A stretch of 52,934 nucleotides of DNA from Synechococcales cyanobacterium bin2.concoct.b11b12b14.033. GTDB lineage: Bacteria > Cyanobacteriota > Vampirovibrionia > Caenarcaniphilales > Caenarcanaceae. The notes under the pieces were generated by a model, which was not told the DNA's origin, ran no database searches, and was given only the letters and a program-made list of their open reading frames with translations. Made by a program: the position numbers and the translations under genes. Location: contig JAAFJH010000007.1 in assembly GCA_013298875.1 (NCBI GenBank), forward strand, positions 1 to 52,934. Reading direction: 5' to 3'. This document shows, piece by piece, positions 8,341 through 16,991 of this stretch; within the stretch, counting starts at the first letter, position 1; every line of letters begins with the position of its first letter.

Positions 8341-9717
8341 TTATTCTTCAACTAATGAAATTTTACGACTTACATTGCCAATATTGGAAGTCATTTTTCT
8401 TTCAAATTTAACTTCTTCTTTGATTTCTTGGTTTTCGGATGAATTATTATTGTTATTATTTTCCAAAACTTCGGGCGATTGCTTCTTCTCTTTTAATGAG
8501 TTTTGTTCGGGCAATATTTCCGGAATATCGTTTAACTTATTTGGTACTAAAGCTATAATTGAATTGATTTCCGCTTGAGCTTGTTTGATAGTGCTAGTGG
8601 TGTTTTGGGCATTATTACTAACCGGAAAATTCAAAGATGCAGCAGCTGCTTTTTTCTCTGATTCTCTTTCTTCTAGCCAAGCTGGTCTTCTAAATTTATT
8701 CAAAGATTCATTGGATTTTTCAGCTAATTGGCTTTTTCTTAAAGTGGTTTGCTGCGAAAAGTCGGTATTAATTGGGGCTTTAATTTCTTCTTTAATAATT
8801 GATTTATTGCTTCGGTTAGAAATAGTGTGTATGTTTTTACTTTGTTCATTAATTGAGGGTAATTCAGCTGTATTTTTAATTGATTCAGTATTTTTCTTTG
8901 TTTTTTCAAGGCCATTTACGTCAAGGTCAAAATCATTATTTATGGTGTTATTTTCATAAGCATAATTTTGCAAAGTCATAAAATCCAAATTATTATCTGA
9001 AGAAGCAGGCATTGTCGTTTTTGCATTGTTAATTGCTGAGTTGAAGTTGTTATTATCGGTTGGCAATTCTAAATCAGATAAATCCGAGAGCAAGGAAATT
9101 CCATTCCAAGAAATACCAATTAAAAACTTTCGGTTTAGCAAACGAATTAAATAAATATTTTTGCCATTTTCTAAGTCAAGCTTGTCTAAAATTTCAAAAT
9201 TAGATAAATTCATTATTTCGTTTTCTTCCGGTAAATTATTGCGTTTTTTATTATTTTTATTACTAACTGAATAGTTGCTCCAAACCATAATGCCAACAAT
9301 TAAACCTAAAAATAAAAGAATAAAACCAATTATTTGAAAAGGCTTATTTGAAGAAGGTGCGTTTTCGGTTTCAGCATTCTCATTCGTCGAAGAAGCGACA
9401 TTATTATAATCAGCAATATTTTCTTTTTCCTGTACCCAAATTTCTGAATTAACTGGCTCATTATTATTTGCTGAGCTGCTAATTGGCTCTCCAGAAGATT
9501 CTTTTAAGGACTCTTTTTCTTTTTTCGCGTTTTTAGATTGTTTAGTTGATAATGACTTATCAAGTTTAGAATTCTTTTGATTTGTCTTTTTCGATTTGTC
9601 TTTTTTATCGACTTTCTCCGAAACTTCTTTATTGGAAGACTTTTCTTTGACAGCAGCAAAGTTGGCGACTGAAAAAGAAATTAGGACTATTAATAGAATT
9701 TTGAATAAATATTTCAT
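8341..9717 (-). CDS. Membrane protein with signal peptide and a FliO-like segment
   Basis: 458 residues. An N-terminal signal sequence (about 1-22) is followed by a Lys/Ser/Asn-rich linker, one transmembrane helix at about 125-147, then a compact segment at about 175-210 (LDLENGKNIYLIRLL, KFLIGISWNGISLLSDL), and a long low-complexity C-terminal tail. The compact segment resembles FliO, the small bitopic protein of the flagellar export gate, where a strand pattern ending LLLGV..I.LL follows the helix. No other flagellar gene is in the window, so the resemblance may be only structural. The start has no clear ribosome-binding site but the signal peptide supports it. Confidence 0.5.
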   Translation of the reverse strand: MKYLFKILLIVLISFSVANFAAVKEKSSNKEVSEKVDKKDKSKKTNQKNSKLDKSLSTKQSKNAKKEKESLKESSGEPISSSANNNEPVNSEIWVQEKENIADYNNVASSTNENAETENAPSSNKPFQIIGFILLFLGLIVGIMVWSNYSVSNKNNKKRNNLPEENEIMNLSNFEILDKLDLENGKNIYLIRLLNRKFLIGISWNGISLLSDLSDLELPTDNNNFNSAINNAKTTMPASSDNNLDFMTLQNYAYENNTINNDFDLDVNGLEKTKKNTESIKNTAELPSINEQSKNIHTISNRSNKSIIKEEIKAPINTDFSQQTTLRKSQLAEKSNESLNKFRRPAWLEERESEKKAAAASLNFPVSNNAQNTTSTIKQAQAEINSIIALVPNKLNDIPEILPEQNSLKEKKQSPEVLENNNNNNSSENQEIKEEVKFERKMTSNIGNVSRKISLVEE

Positions 9718-9804
9718 TTAAGAAAAAGGCATAGCTATCTGCTATTTTTTGTTTACCCGTTTTCAGGAAACCCTTAACTAAATAGCGAAAATAGTGAAAA
9801 ATAC

Positions 9805-10629
9805 TTAATTATTAGTTGAAACCATGTCTTCATCATTTAAAGACAAAAAGGAAATTACTCCTCGTGAAGAATTAAGCATACGATCATAAAAGTCAGTAAT
9901 ATTCTTTAATTGTAAATACTCAGACGTTGTCATTTCTTTAATTTCGGCTAAAGCCAATTTTATTTCTTTTTTCTGAATTAATTTATAAGCTTGCGAAATC
10001 ATTTTAATTAAATCTTTTGAAAAACCGGCTCTTTCTAATCCGATTACATTCACTTTCATAATCCTCGAAGGTCTTCCTTCCACTAAAACATAAGGTGGAA
10101 TTGATTTTCTGGTTCCACTCATACCTGAAGCCATCACGAATTCGCCAATTTCGACAAATTGATGTGCTAAATATAAAGCACTAATATTAACATTATTATC
10201 TAAAATAACATGCCCAGCCAAGCTAGTACTGTTTGCAATAATACAATTTTTGCCAACTTTGCAATCGTGGCCAATATGTACATAATTCATCAAAAAACTA
10301 TTATCTAAAACCTCAGTTTTTCCTCTTCCTTTAGCTGTACCACGATGAATAGTTACAAATTCCCGCAAAACTACTTTATTGCCAATAATAGTTTCAGTAC
10401 TTTCGCCTTTATAACTCAAATCTTGCGGTTCAGCTCCAATACTAACATGCGAGTGAATCATGCAATCAGAGCCAATTTGGGTATTTCCTGCAATAACGGA
10501 ATGAGAACCAATAATTGTATTAGACCCAATTTTAACTTGATCGTCAATAATGCAGTAAGGTCCAATTTGTACATTATCCGAAATTATAGCTTTCTCGGAG
10601 ATTATAGCGGTAGGATGTATTTTTGACAT
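9805..10629 (-). CDS. lpxA: UDP-N-acetylglucosamine O-acyltransferase
   Basis: Attaches the first fatty acyl chain to UDP-GlcNAc in lipid A synthesis. The left-handed beta-helix hexapeptide repeats run from residue 5 to about 190 (IHPTAII, VQIGPYC, VKIGSNT). The catalytic His is at 121 in HIGHDC, and the acyl-recognition HQF and GRPSRIMKVNVIGLERAGFS blocks follow. The segment normally containing Gly-Gly before HQF reads ISALYLA, a mild deviation. It lies 11 nt after fabZ in the same direction, the classic lipid A/fatty-acid pairing, and implies an LPS-type outer membrane. Confidence 0.96.
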   Translation of the reverse strand: MSKIHPTAIISEKAIISDNVQIGPYCIIDDQVKIGSNTIIGSHSVIAGNTQIGSDCMIHSHVSIGAEPQDLSYKGESTETIIGNKVVLREFVTIHRGTAKGRGKTEVLDNSFLMNYVHIGHDCKVGKNCIIANSTSLAGHVILDNNVNISALYLAHQFVEIGEFVMASGMSGTRKSIPPYVLVEGRPSRIMKVNVIGLERAGFSKDLIKMISQAYKLIQKKEIKLALAEIKEMTTSEYLQLKNITDFYDRMLNSSRGVISFLSLNDEDMVSTNN

Positions 10630-10640
10630 TTTATGAATGA

Positions 10641-11108
10641 TTATTTTATGGAGTTTTTATCCACCAAAGCAAAAGTTAATTCACCTTCAAAACAAATTTT
10701 GTTATCGACGGAAGCCACTGCTTTACAACGACCAATACCTTTGCGAGTCCATAAAATTGTCGCTTCAAGTTCTAATTTATCACCTGGATAGGCAGGATTG
10801 CGGAAACGAGCACTATCAATACCTGCAAATAGACCGACTTTAGTGTGACTTTCTTCTTCTTTAAGCATTTCATGCAAGCAAGATATTTGAGCCAAAGCTT
10901 CGATAATTAAAACTCCCGGCATTACAGGAGTCTCAGGAAAATGTCCTTGAAAAAAACTTTCACCGATAGTTATATTTTTATAGCCTTTTATAGAAGATTC
11001 AGTTATTTCCGTTATTCGATCTATTAATAAAAACGGATAACGATGAGGAATTAATTTTTTTATATCTTCCGTCATCAAAGGAAGTTTAAGCGTCGAAAAA
11101 TCAGTCAT
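10641..11108 (-). CDS. fabZ: 3-hydroxyacyl-ACP dehydratase
   Basis: Dehydrates 3-hydroxyacyl-ACP in type II fatty-acid synthesis. The hot-dog fold motif is present with active-site His56 in GHFPETPVMPGV and Glu70 in IEALAQ; PHRYPFLLIDRI opens the domain. At 155 residues it is of normal length and is not fused to LpxC. Its position directly before lpxA balances saturated fatty-acid and lipid A flux. Confidence 0.96.
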   Translation of the reverse strand: MTDFSTLKLPLMTEDIKKLIPHRYPFLLIDRITEITESSIKGYKNITIGESFFQGHFPETPVMPGVLIIEALAQISCLHEMLKEEESHTKVGLFAGIDSARFRNPAYPGDKLELEATILWTRKGIGRCKAVASVDNKICFEGELTFALVDKNSIK

Positions 11109-11160
11109 TGAAATTCAAAATAAAAAATTTTAACTATTAGTCTATTAATTTTAGCTTAAA

Positions 11161-11202
11161 CAAAAGGCGAATGTCCTGCTTGAAACAGAAAATTTATTCG
11201 CC
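11161..11202 (-). terminator. Rho-independent terminator after the ferredoxin gene
   Basis: On the minus strand GGCGAAT pairs with ATTCGCC across a 23-nt loop that itself contains CTG/CAG, and TTTTGTTT follows. It lies 24 nt past the ferredoxin stop and would separate that gene from fabZ-lpxA. Confidence 0.55.
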
Positions 11203-11225
11203 CGGTTTAGATGGAAATTCTATAA

Positions 11226-11456
11226 TTAAGCCATTTTTTGGACACCTTCAACTTGTTCATCACTGATAGCACCATCAACTGGGCAGGCAGCTAAACAAGC
11301 ACCACAATCAATACAAATATCCCAATCAATAAAAGCCCATTTGGTACCTTTGGTATTAGTGCTTCCATTATCAACTAAGGTTATGCACTCAACAGGGCAA
11401 ACAGGTATACAGTCGGCAACACCTTCGCAAACGTCAGCATGAATTGTATAAGGCAT
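11226..11456 (-). CDS. Small two-cluster ferredoxin, cyanobacterial type
   Basis: A 76-residue electron carrier. The first half has Cys10-x5-Cys16-x3-Cys20-Pro plus Cys24; the second has the classical Cys48-x2-Cys51-x2-Cys54-x3-Cys58-Pro. The widened first motif and the opening TIHADVCEGVADC strongly recall the cyanobacterial bacterial-type ferredoxin family, where the first cluster may be [3Fe-4S] or [4Fe-4S]. The start is supported by AGGAGA six bases upstream. It stands alone with its own terminator; its redox partner is not evident. Confidence 0.9.
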   Translation of the reverse strand: MPYTIHADVCEGVADCIPVCPVECITLVDNGSTNTKGTKWAFIDWDICIDCGACLAACPVDGAISDEQVEGVQKMA

Positions 11457-11691
11457 AAAATCTCCTAAATTATGGTCATTCGATAATTTAATTAAACCGT
11501 TAAAAAATAAATTACACTATCTATTGAAAACAATTCTCAATAAGGAAATTCCCTTTTTCCTAATCATTTAATAAACCCAAATTCTAATCGGTAGACTCTT
11601 AATTCCTTGTGTAAATCCCTAAAGGGAAAGACTTTTTGTCATTTAATGTGGCTTGAAAGTAAAGAGAATTCCATTAATCACAACTATTACA

Positions 11692-12041
11692 ATGAGAAAA
11701 TTTATTCTAAACTTTTTTGTATTAGCATTATTTTGTTTTTCAATCCCTTTACAGAAAGCAAAAGCTGATACAGCCAGAACATTAGGTATTATTGGTACCG
11801 CCCTAGGTGGCACTGCCTTAGGGTTAAGCGGTTTAAACACTTTGGCTTTAGCAAGGCGGGGAGCTTTTGGTGGTGGCGGCTACGGTGGTGGATATGGCTA
11901 TGGTGGCGGTGGAGCCTATCCTTCTTATGGTCGTGGTTATGCGGCCGGAAATTGTGGGTCATGCAGGCTCCACCCCCAGCTTGTTGTGGTAGTGCACCAG
12001 TTGGTTGTTCGTCTAGTTTATATGGCGGCTTTTATCGTTAA
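11692..12041 (+). pseudogene. Gly/Cys-rich secreted protein, frameshifted
   Basis: Starting at ATG 11692 (MRKFILNFFVLALFCF) the frame encodes a signal peptide, a short hydrophobic helix (LGIIGTALGGTALGLSGL) and a Gly/Tyr-rich region. After the GGG at 11956-11958 the original frame gives an unlikely tail ending at 12045. The next frame instead reads MQAPPPACCGSAPVGCSSSLYGGFYR to a stop at 12041, fully in style with the rest of the protein. One missing G restores a single product of about 116 residues. A longer N-terminus from TTG 11653 is less likely because it precedes the signal peptide. The family is unknown. Confidence 0.6.
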
Positions 12042-12141
12042 ATAAGTATTTATTTTTAAAGTTAGCTAAAATTTCTATGCAGGTAAATGGCTGAATTAAA
12101 CCTCAAAAGCTTACTTGTCTAGGAATTAAATATTTTAAATT

Positions 12142-13842
12142 ATGATACCCATCGGACGAGTAATTGGCCCTGGCGAAGAAAATGGCCAGATTAAAATACA
12201 AACTAAAGATAATATTCATACTAGAATTGGAGAATATTTATCTTATAAAACCTCTGTTAATGGGCAGGAGCAAGAAGTATTTGCCATTATAATTTCAAGA
12301 TGTATTTGCCGGAATTTACCAGCTAATTTTATGGCTAATCCAGCTATTGATGCGAGTAAAATTGCTTCTGCTTTAGGTTTACCAAATGCCTTAAATGGTA
12401 TTGAATATGAAATTACCGTTAATATTTTGGGCTATTTTGACCATAAAATAAAATCTTTTGTCAATCCACGCATTAACCCAAATCCGAATACAATAATTTA
12501 TTTACCGCCTGATGAAAAGCTTTCGCCAGTATTGTTTTCGGCTAAAAGAAATGAAATTGCGTCAGCTTATATTGGAAATATGCTCCTTAGGCCAAGCTTA
12601 GACGTAATTATTAATGTTGATAAATTAGTGTCCACCCATTTTGCCATTTTGGCGGGTACTGGCTCGGGCAAAAGTTATTTAACAAGGGTAATTTTAGAAG
12701 AATTAATGCAATATTATAATAGAGCGGCCATTGCAGTATTTGACCCGCACGGCGAATATGAAACCTTGAGTCAAATGTCTAACTCTAAAAAGTTTGAATA
12801 TAAAGATTTAGCCCGCAATAAAATTTACCGCCCTGACATTAAAATATTACGTCCTGGTCAAGACTTTTCGATTAATACTTATGAAATGAACTTTGGGGAT
12901 ATTCGCTTTTTATTGCCTGATATAACCGAAAAAATGAGTCAATTACTCGAAGAATTAATTAATGAAGTAAAAGGGGCAGCTTATAAAAAGAATTATAAAT
13001 GGACTTATAATGAGCTGCTGAGTTGTTTGGACGATAAGATTGCCGGAGAAGAAGAGAAAAAAAGTAATAATAAAGGAACGTTGGAAGCTTTAAGATGGCG
13101 GTTAAATTCTCGTTTTGATGCTAAAAATAAAAAACACAAATTATTTGTTGATGATGGTGGAACTCCTCTCAGAGAGTTATTTAGACCGGGTCAATGTACT
13201 GTTATTCGATTAGATGGTTTAGAGGAAAGAGAACAACAAGTGTGTGCCGCTATTTTATTACGCAAGGTCTATAAAGCCCGTGAAGCTCACAAAAATGATG
13301 AAAATATTGAAGCAGAGAATTCTTTAGAATATCCAGTTTTTTCAATTATTGAAGAAGCTCATCGTTTTGCCCCGTCAGGTGAGAATAATAGTGCTTCAAA
13401 TACTATTTTAAAAACTATTTTATCGGAAGGCCGTAAATTTGGGGTAGGAGTTGGTTTGATTACCCAAAGGCCAGGCAAATTAGACCAAAATGTTTTATCT
13501 CAGTGTATGACGCAGTTTTTTATGCGGATTATTAATCCTAATGATCAAGAAAGTGTTGGGAAAAGCGTTGAAGGAGCTGGGCGTGATTTATTACAAGAAT
13601 TGCCTTCTTTATCTAATGGGCAGGCTATTGTATCGGGTATGGCCGTCCGAACCCCCGTTTTATTAAAGGTACGCGAAGCCTATACCGATCATAAAGGGGA
13701 CAGCATTGAATCCGCTAAAGTTTGGAATAGTTTTTTTGATGAAAAAGAAGAAGCCCGCCGAGAAATGAGCTTAGCCACCCGAAAAGCACAGGTGCCGGAT
13801 GAGGACGAATCCGCTAATTTTGAAATCTGGTTAACTAAGTGA
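12142..13842 (+). CDS. HerA-type hexameric ATPase with HAS-barrel domain
   Basis: 566 residues. The N-terminal 95 or so residues (PIGRVIGPGEENGQIKI) fit the HAS-barrel domain, followed by a FtsK/HerA-type ATPase. Walker A AGTGSGKS is at about 170-177, a FDPHGEYE block near 198, and the Walker B-like IIEEAHRFAP near 400; QRPGKLD follows. HerA works in DNA end processing with NurA in archaea, and in bacteria also in defence systems with SIR2 or DUF4297 partners. No nuclease partner is adjacent, so a housekeeping DNA-translocase role like that of cyanobacterial homologues is more likely. Confidence 0.88.
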   Translation: MIPIGRVIGPGEENGQIKIQTKDNIHTRIGEYLSYKTSVNGQEQEVFAIIISRCICRNLPANFMANPAIDASKIASALGLPNALNGIEYEITVNILGYFDHKIKSFVNPRINPNPNTIIYLPPDEKLSPVLFSAKRNEIASAYIGNMLLRPSLDVIINVDKLVSTHFAILAGTGSGKSYLTRVILEELMQYYNRAAIAVFDPHGEYETLSQMSNSKKFEYKDLARNKIYRPDIKILRPGQDFSINTYEMNFGDIRFLLPDITEKMSQLLEELINEVKGAAYKKNYKWTYNELLSCLDDKIAGEEEKKSNNKGTLEALRWRLNSRFDAKNKKHKLFVDDGGTPLRELFRPGQCTVIRLDGLEEREQQVCAAILLRKVYKAREAHKNDENIEAENSLEYPVFSIIEEAHRFAPSGENNSASNTILKTILSEGRKFGVGVGLITQRPGKLDQNVLSQCMTQFFMRIINPNDQESVGKSVEGAGRDLLQELPSLSNGQAIVSGMAVRTPVLLKVREAYTDHKGDSIESAKVWNSFFDEKEEARREMSLATRKAQVPDEDESANFEIWLTK

Positions 13843-13854
13843 AAACTAAAAAAA

Positions 13855-14487
13855 TTACAAAAGTCCTTTTGTAGAAATTACGGCTGACTCATTTTGTTGT
13901 AAATCGATAGTGCAAGCTTTCCTTAGGGCCAAAGTTACTGCTTTAAAGCTGGCTTCGATAATATGATGGGCATTTTCTCCACGTATTTGGCTAATATGCA
14001 AATTTAACCCACAATTATTAACAAAAGCTCGCCAAAATTCCAGCGGCAAACTAGTGTCAAACTTCCCTAACCATTCGCGATTTGGCTTTAAATCATAAAA
14101 TAAAAATGGTCTAGTCGTTAAATCAATATCAGCTTCAATTAAGGTCTCATCCATGGGAATACGCCCCGAGCCATAACGTATAATTTGTTTTCTTTCTCCC
14201 AATGCTTCTTTGAAGGCCAAGCCTAAAACAATGCCCGTATCTTCAATTAAGTGATGATCATCTATTTCAGTGTCTCCTTCAGCTTTTATTTCAAGATTAA
14301 ATAAACCGTGCCTAGCAAATTGTTCAAGCATATGTGAAAAAAACGGAGAAGCAGTTTGAATTTTATAATTAGTAAAATTATCTAAGCTTAATTTAATTTC
14401 AATTTTAGTTTCTTTAGTTTCTCTGATTTGATGAGAATAACGAGTTTTTATTATAGAATTCATGAAAATTTTTTTGACAGATTTCAC
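13855..14487 (-). CDS. hisB: Imidazoleglycerol-phosphate dehydratase
   Basis: Catalyses the sixth step of histidine biosynthesis. The metal-binding histidines appear in DDHHLIEDTG and ENAHHIIEA, with HMLEQFARHG upstream. It is monofunctional, without a phosphatase domain. Two starts compete: GTG at 14487 has an AGGG six bases upstream, whereas ATG at 14463 better matches where the family normally begins but has no ribosome-binding site. No other his gene is nearby. It converges with herA, ending 12 nt from it. Confidence 0.95.
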   Translation of the reverse strand: MKSVKKIFMNSIIKTRYSHQIRETKETKIEIKLSLDNFTNYKIQTASPFFSHMLEQFARHGLFNLEIKAEGDTEIDDHHLIEDTGIVLGLAFKEALGERKQIIRYGSGRIPMDETLIEADIDLTTRPFLFYDLKPNREWLGKFDTSLPLEFWRAFVNNCGLNLHISQIRGENAHHIIEASFKAVTLALRKACTIDLQQNESAVISTKGLL

Positions 14488-14529
14488 TTTTCACCCTAAA
14501 TTTTATATGGATTATGGAAATAAAACTTT

Positions 14530-14964
14530 ATGCTCGGACAAAATAAAGATTCACTTACTTTAAATAAAAGATTAGACCAATTAGGCGTTACCTGCTCATT
14601 ATTATGTGGCATTCATTGTGCTGTCACACCTTTGGTAATAAGCTTATTTATCGCTTTTGGCCTGAATAAAATGCTTTCGGAAGAATGGGAAGCCATTGAT
14701 TTAATTTGCCTAACGATTTCTCCGTTTATAGCCTTTTTTAGCCTTCGGGAAGGTTTGTTTCAGCATCATTCAAAGTGGCCAATACTTTTATTTTGCTTAG
14801 GTTTTTTATGTCTTTTAATTGGTTATTTCACTTCCTCTAAGGCATGGCATCCTTATTTTATGAGCTTGGGCGGATTTACGGTGGCACTTTCACACTTGAT
14901 CAATTTAAAACTTTTAAAACCTAATAAAAAGAAAATTATGTGTAGTAAAGGCATGGCTTGCTAA
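14530..14964 (+). CDS. MerC-domain membrane protein
   Basis: 144 residues with about four transmembrane helices. The diagnostic CSLLCGIHCAVTPL segment at about 22-35 matches the MerC domain, whose Cys and His residues bind or pass mercury in mer operons. No merA, merR or merP is nearby, and MerC-domain proteins are widespread outside mer operons, so mercury transport is not established. A Cys near the C-terminus (MCSKGMAC) is an extra feature. The PQ-loop gene follows after only 3 nt. Confidence 0.75.
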   Translation: MLGQNKDSLTLNKRLDQLGVTCSLLCGIHCAVTPLVISLFIAFGLNKMLSEEWEAIDLICLTISPFIAFFSLREGLFQHHSKWPILLFCLGFLCLLIGYFTSSKAWHPYFMSLGGFTVALSHLINLKLLKPNKKKIMCSKGMAC

Positions 14965-14967
14965 ATT

Positions 14968-15612
14968 GTGGCACTTGGTCAAATAAGTTTAAATATTTCC
15001 TTTATTTTATATTTGATTTTTTTATGGCCACAAATTATTTACAACTGGAAAAATAAAGAATTACATAATTTAAGTTTGGGTTTTCATTTTGTTTTACTTT
15101 TTAGTTATTTAGCGGATTTACTTTTTGCTTTTAGCCAGAATATGCCCTGGCAGTATAAAACAGTTAGCTCAATTGGCTTAATTTGCTTATTCATTCAGCA
15201 TTTTCAGCTCAGAAATTATTATAAATTTAATTTTAAGCTCGCTCAGCTTTTTGATTTTATGACGGTTTTTATTTCGCTAATTTTATTAAGCGGTTTTGTT
15301 TACTTTTATCAAAAGCCTTTAATCCCAAAATTTTTACCTTCAATTCTAGGCTTTATCGCAAATATTGGTTTTGTCTTTTATTTAATTCCCCAAATTATTA
15401 AAAACCGACTAATTAATCAGGCAGAAGGCAAAAGTCTAAGTTTGGTTTTTTTGATTTTGAGCTTTTCCATTAATATTTTAGATTTAATTTCAGCAATTAG
15501 CTTAAGCTGGCCTCTGGCAAGTAAACTGGGCTGTTTAGCAGGTATTTTAATTAAAATTATTTTGATTATTCAATACTTTAAGGCTTTCATTAATGACCAA
15601 AAGGTTTTATAA
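14968..15612 (+). CDS. PQ-loop repeat membrane protein
   Basis: 214 residues and about seven helices. Two PQ-loop repeats are visible: LWPQIIYNWKNKELHNLS near residue 19 and LIPQIIKNRLINQAEGKSLS near 139. This is the layout of SWEET/cystinosin-like transporters. The start is GTG, 3 nt past the MerC-domain stop, indicating translational coupling. The substrate is unknown; the coupling with MerC suggests a shared small-molecule or metal transport role, as inference. Confidence 0.8.
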   Translation: MALGQISLNISFILYLIFLWPQIIYNWKNKELHNLSLGFHFVLLFSYLADLLFAFSQNMPWQYKTVSSIGLICLFIQHFQLRNYYKFNFKLAQLFDFMTVFISLILLSGFVYFYQKPLIPKFLPSILGFIANIGFVFYLIPQIIKNRLINQAEGKSLSLVFLILSFSINILDLISAISLSWPLASKLGCLAGILIKIILIIQYFKAFINDQKVL

Positions 15613-15697
15613 CTTTTTTTATGGTTTTATAGCGGCCTGAAATAAAATTAAAACAAGATTTAACCCTGAATTAAAGGCTAATGTTAAAATTCAATTT

Positions 15698-16954
15698 ATG
15701 GAAAATAAAAAAATAATTCTGGGTGTTTGCGGAGGAATTGCCGCTTATAAAGCTTGTGATTTAGCTTCTTTATTGGTCAAAGCTAATTGTGATGTGCATG
15801 CAGTTCTAACTCAGTCTGCCCAAAAATTCATTATGCCTTTGACTTTGAAAACTATTACTTATAATCAGTGTTATACCGACCAATTTGATTATGATATTGT
15901 TGAACCGCTGCACATAGAGCTTTGCCTCGAAGCTGACCTTTTAATTGTGGCTCCGGCAACAGCTAATTTAATTGCCAAGATTGCAAATGGCATTGCTGAT
16001 GATTTATTAACTACTTTAATTTGTGCTTATAATCATAAAAAACCTATTTTATTGGCTCCCGCTATGAATACTAATATGTGGGAAAACCCAATAATGCAGG
16101 CTAATTTAAAAACTATAAGCGAAAAGTTAAACTGCATAATCATTAATCCTATTGAAGGACAATTAGCTTGCAGAACCGAAGGAATGGGCAAATTGGCGGA
16201 AGTTGATAGTATTTACAAACAAGCTATTTCACTGCTATCAAAAAATAATCCTAATTCTTCAAACTCTCAAATTTCTCTGCTCCCTGAAACCGAATGGTCA
16301 GGTTTAAAAGTTTTAATTACCGCTGGTGGAACCAAAGAACCAATTGATCCAGTACGCTTTTTGGGGAATCGAAGCTCTGGAAAAATGGGCTTGGCTATGG
16401 CAGATGAGGCTTATAAAAGAGGAGCCGATATAATTTTAATTACAACTCAAAAAGGTTTAAAACGTGATTATAAGATTATAGAAGTTGAAACAGCTTATCA
16501 GTTACAAGAAGCGGTGGAAGGTTATTTTGATACTTGTCGTATTTTGATTATGTCGGCGGCGGTTTCTGACTTTAGGCCTTTGCAAGTTTTTGCTTCAAAA
16601 GTTAAAAAATCCCGTGCAGAATCAGATTGGTATTTGCCTTTAACTAAGAACCCAGACATTTTAGAAACTTTAGGTCGTTTGAAAAAAGAAAATCAAATTT
16701 TAATTGGTTTTGCGGCTGAATCGGATAATTTGGTGAAAAATGCCCGCAAAAAACTAGAAAATAAAAAACTGGATTTAATTGTGGCAAATCAAATTGATAA
16801 TATTGAAATTGGCTTTGGGTCTGATTATAATGAAGTTTATTTATTAACTCAAAAAGATAATTCGGAAGAAATAATTTTGCCTAAAAATACAAAAACCCAA
16901 ATTGCATCCCAGATTTTAGAATTTGTACAGCAAAAGTTTCTCAAAAATAATTAA
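15698..16954 (+). CDS. coaBC: Bifunctional phosphopantothenoylcysteine decarboxylase/synthetase
   Basis: Carries out two steps of coenzyme A synthesis. The CoaC half has the flavin-binding start GVCGGIAAYKACDL, His72 in LHIELC, PAMN at 121-124 and the Cys158 lid (LACRTEGMGK). The CoaB half begins near residue 205 with ITAGGTKEPIDPVR and NRSSGKMG. The 418-residue length is normal and both active sites look intact. panC at 36.3 kb supplies the same pathway. Confidence 0.96.
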   Translation: MENKKIILGVCGGIAAYKACDLASLLVKANCDVHAVLTQSAQKFIMPLTLKTITYNQCYTDQFDYDIVEPLHIELCLEADLLIVAPATANLIAKIANGIADDLLTTLICAYNHKKPILLAPAMNTNMWENPIMQANLKTISEKLNCIIINPIEGQLACRTEGMGKLAEVDSIYKQAISLLSKNNPNSSNSQISLLPETEWSGLKVLITAGGTKEPIDPVRFLGNRSSGKMGLAMADEAYKRGADIILITTQKGLKRDYKIIEVETAYQLQEAVEGYFDTCRILIMSAAVSDFRPLQVFASKVKKSRAESDWYLPLTKNPDILETLGRLKKENQILIGFAAESDNLVKNARKKLENKKLDLIVANQIDNIEIGFGSDYNEVYLLTQKDNSEEIILPKNTKTQIASQILEFVQQKFLKNN

Positions 16955-16991
16955 AAACCAATTCAAAAATTCAATATATTAATTTTTCTTT

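Noticed and set aside
8375-8959. Two plus-strand ORFs opposite the FliO-like gene
   Set aside because: Shadows of a low-complexity Asn/Ser-rich coding region; Phe/Leu/Ser-rich translation is the expected artefact.
9725-9755. ATAGC/GCTAT hairpin with T-run near 9.73 kb
   Set aside because: Only 5 bp of stem, lying between lpxA and the next same-strand gene; too weak to call a terminator.
12142-13842. HerA ATPase as part of an antiphage system
   Set aside because: No SIR2, DUF4297 or NurA-like partner is adjacent; neighbours are a small secreted protein and hisB.
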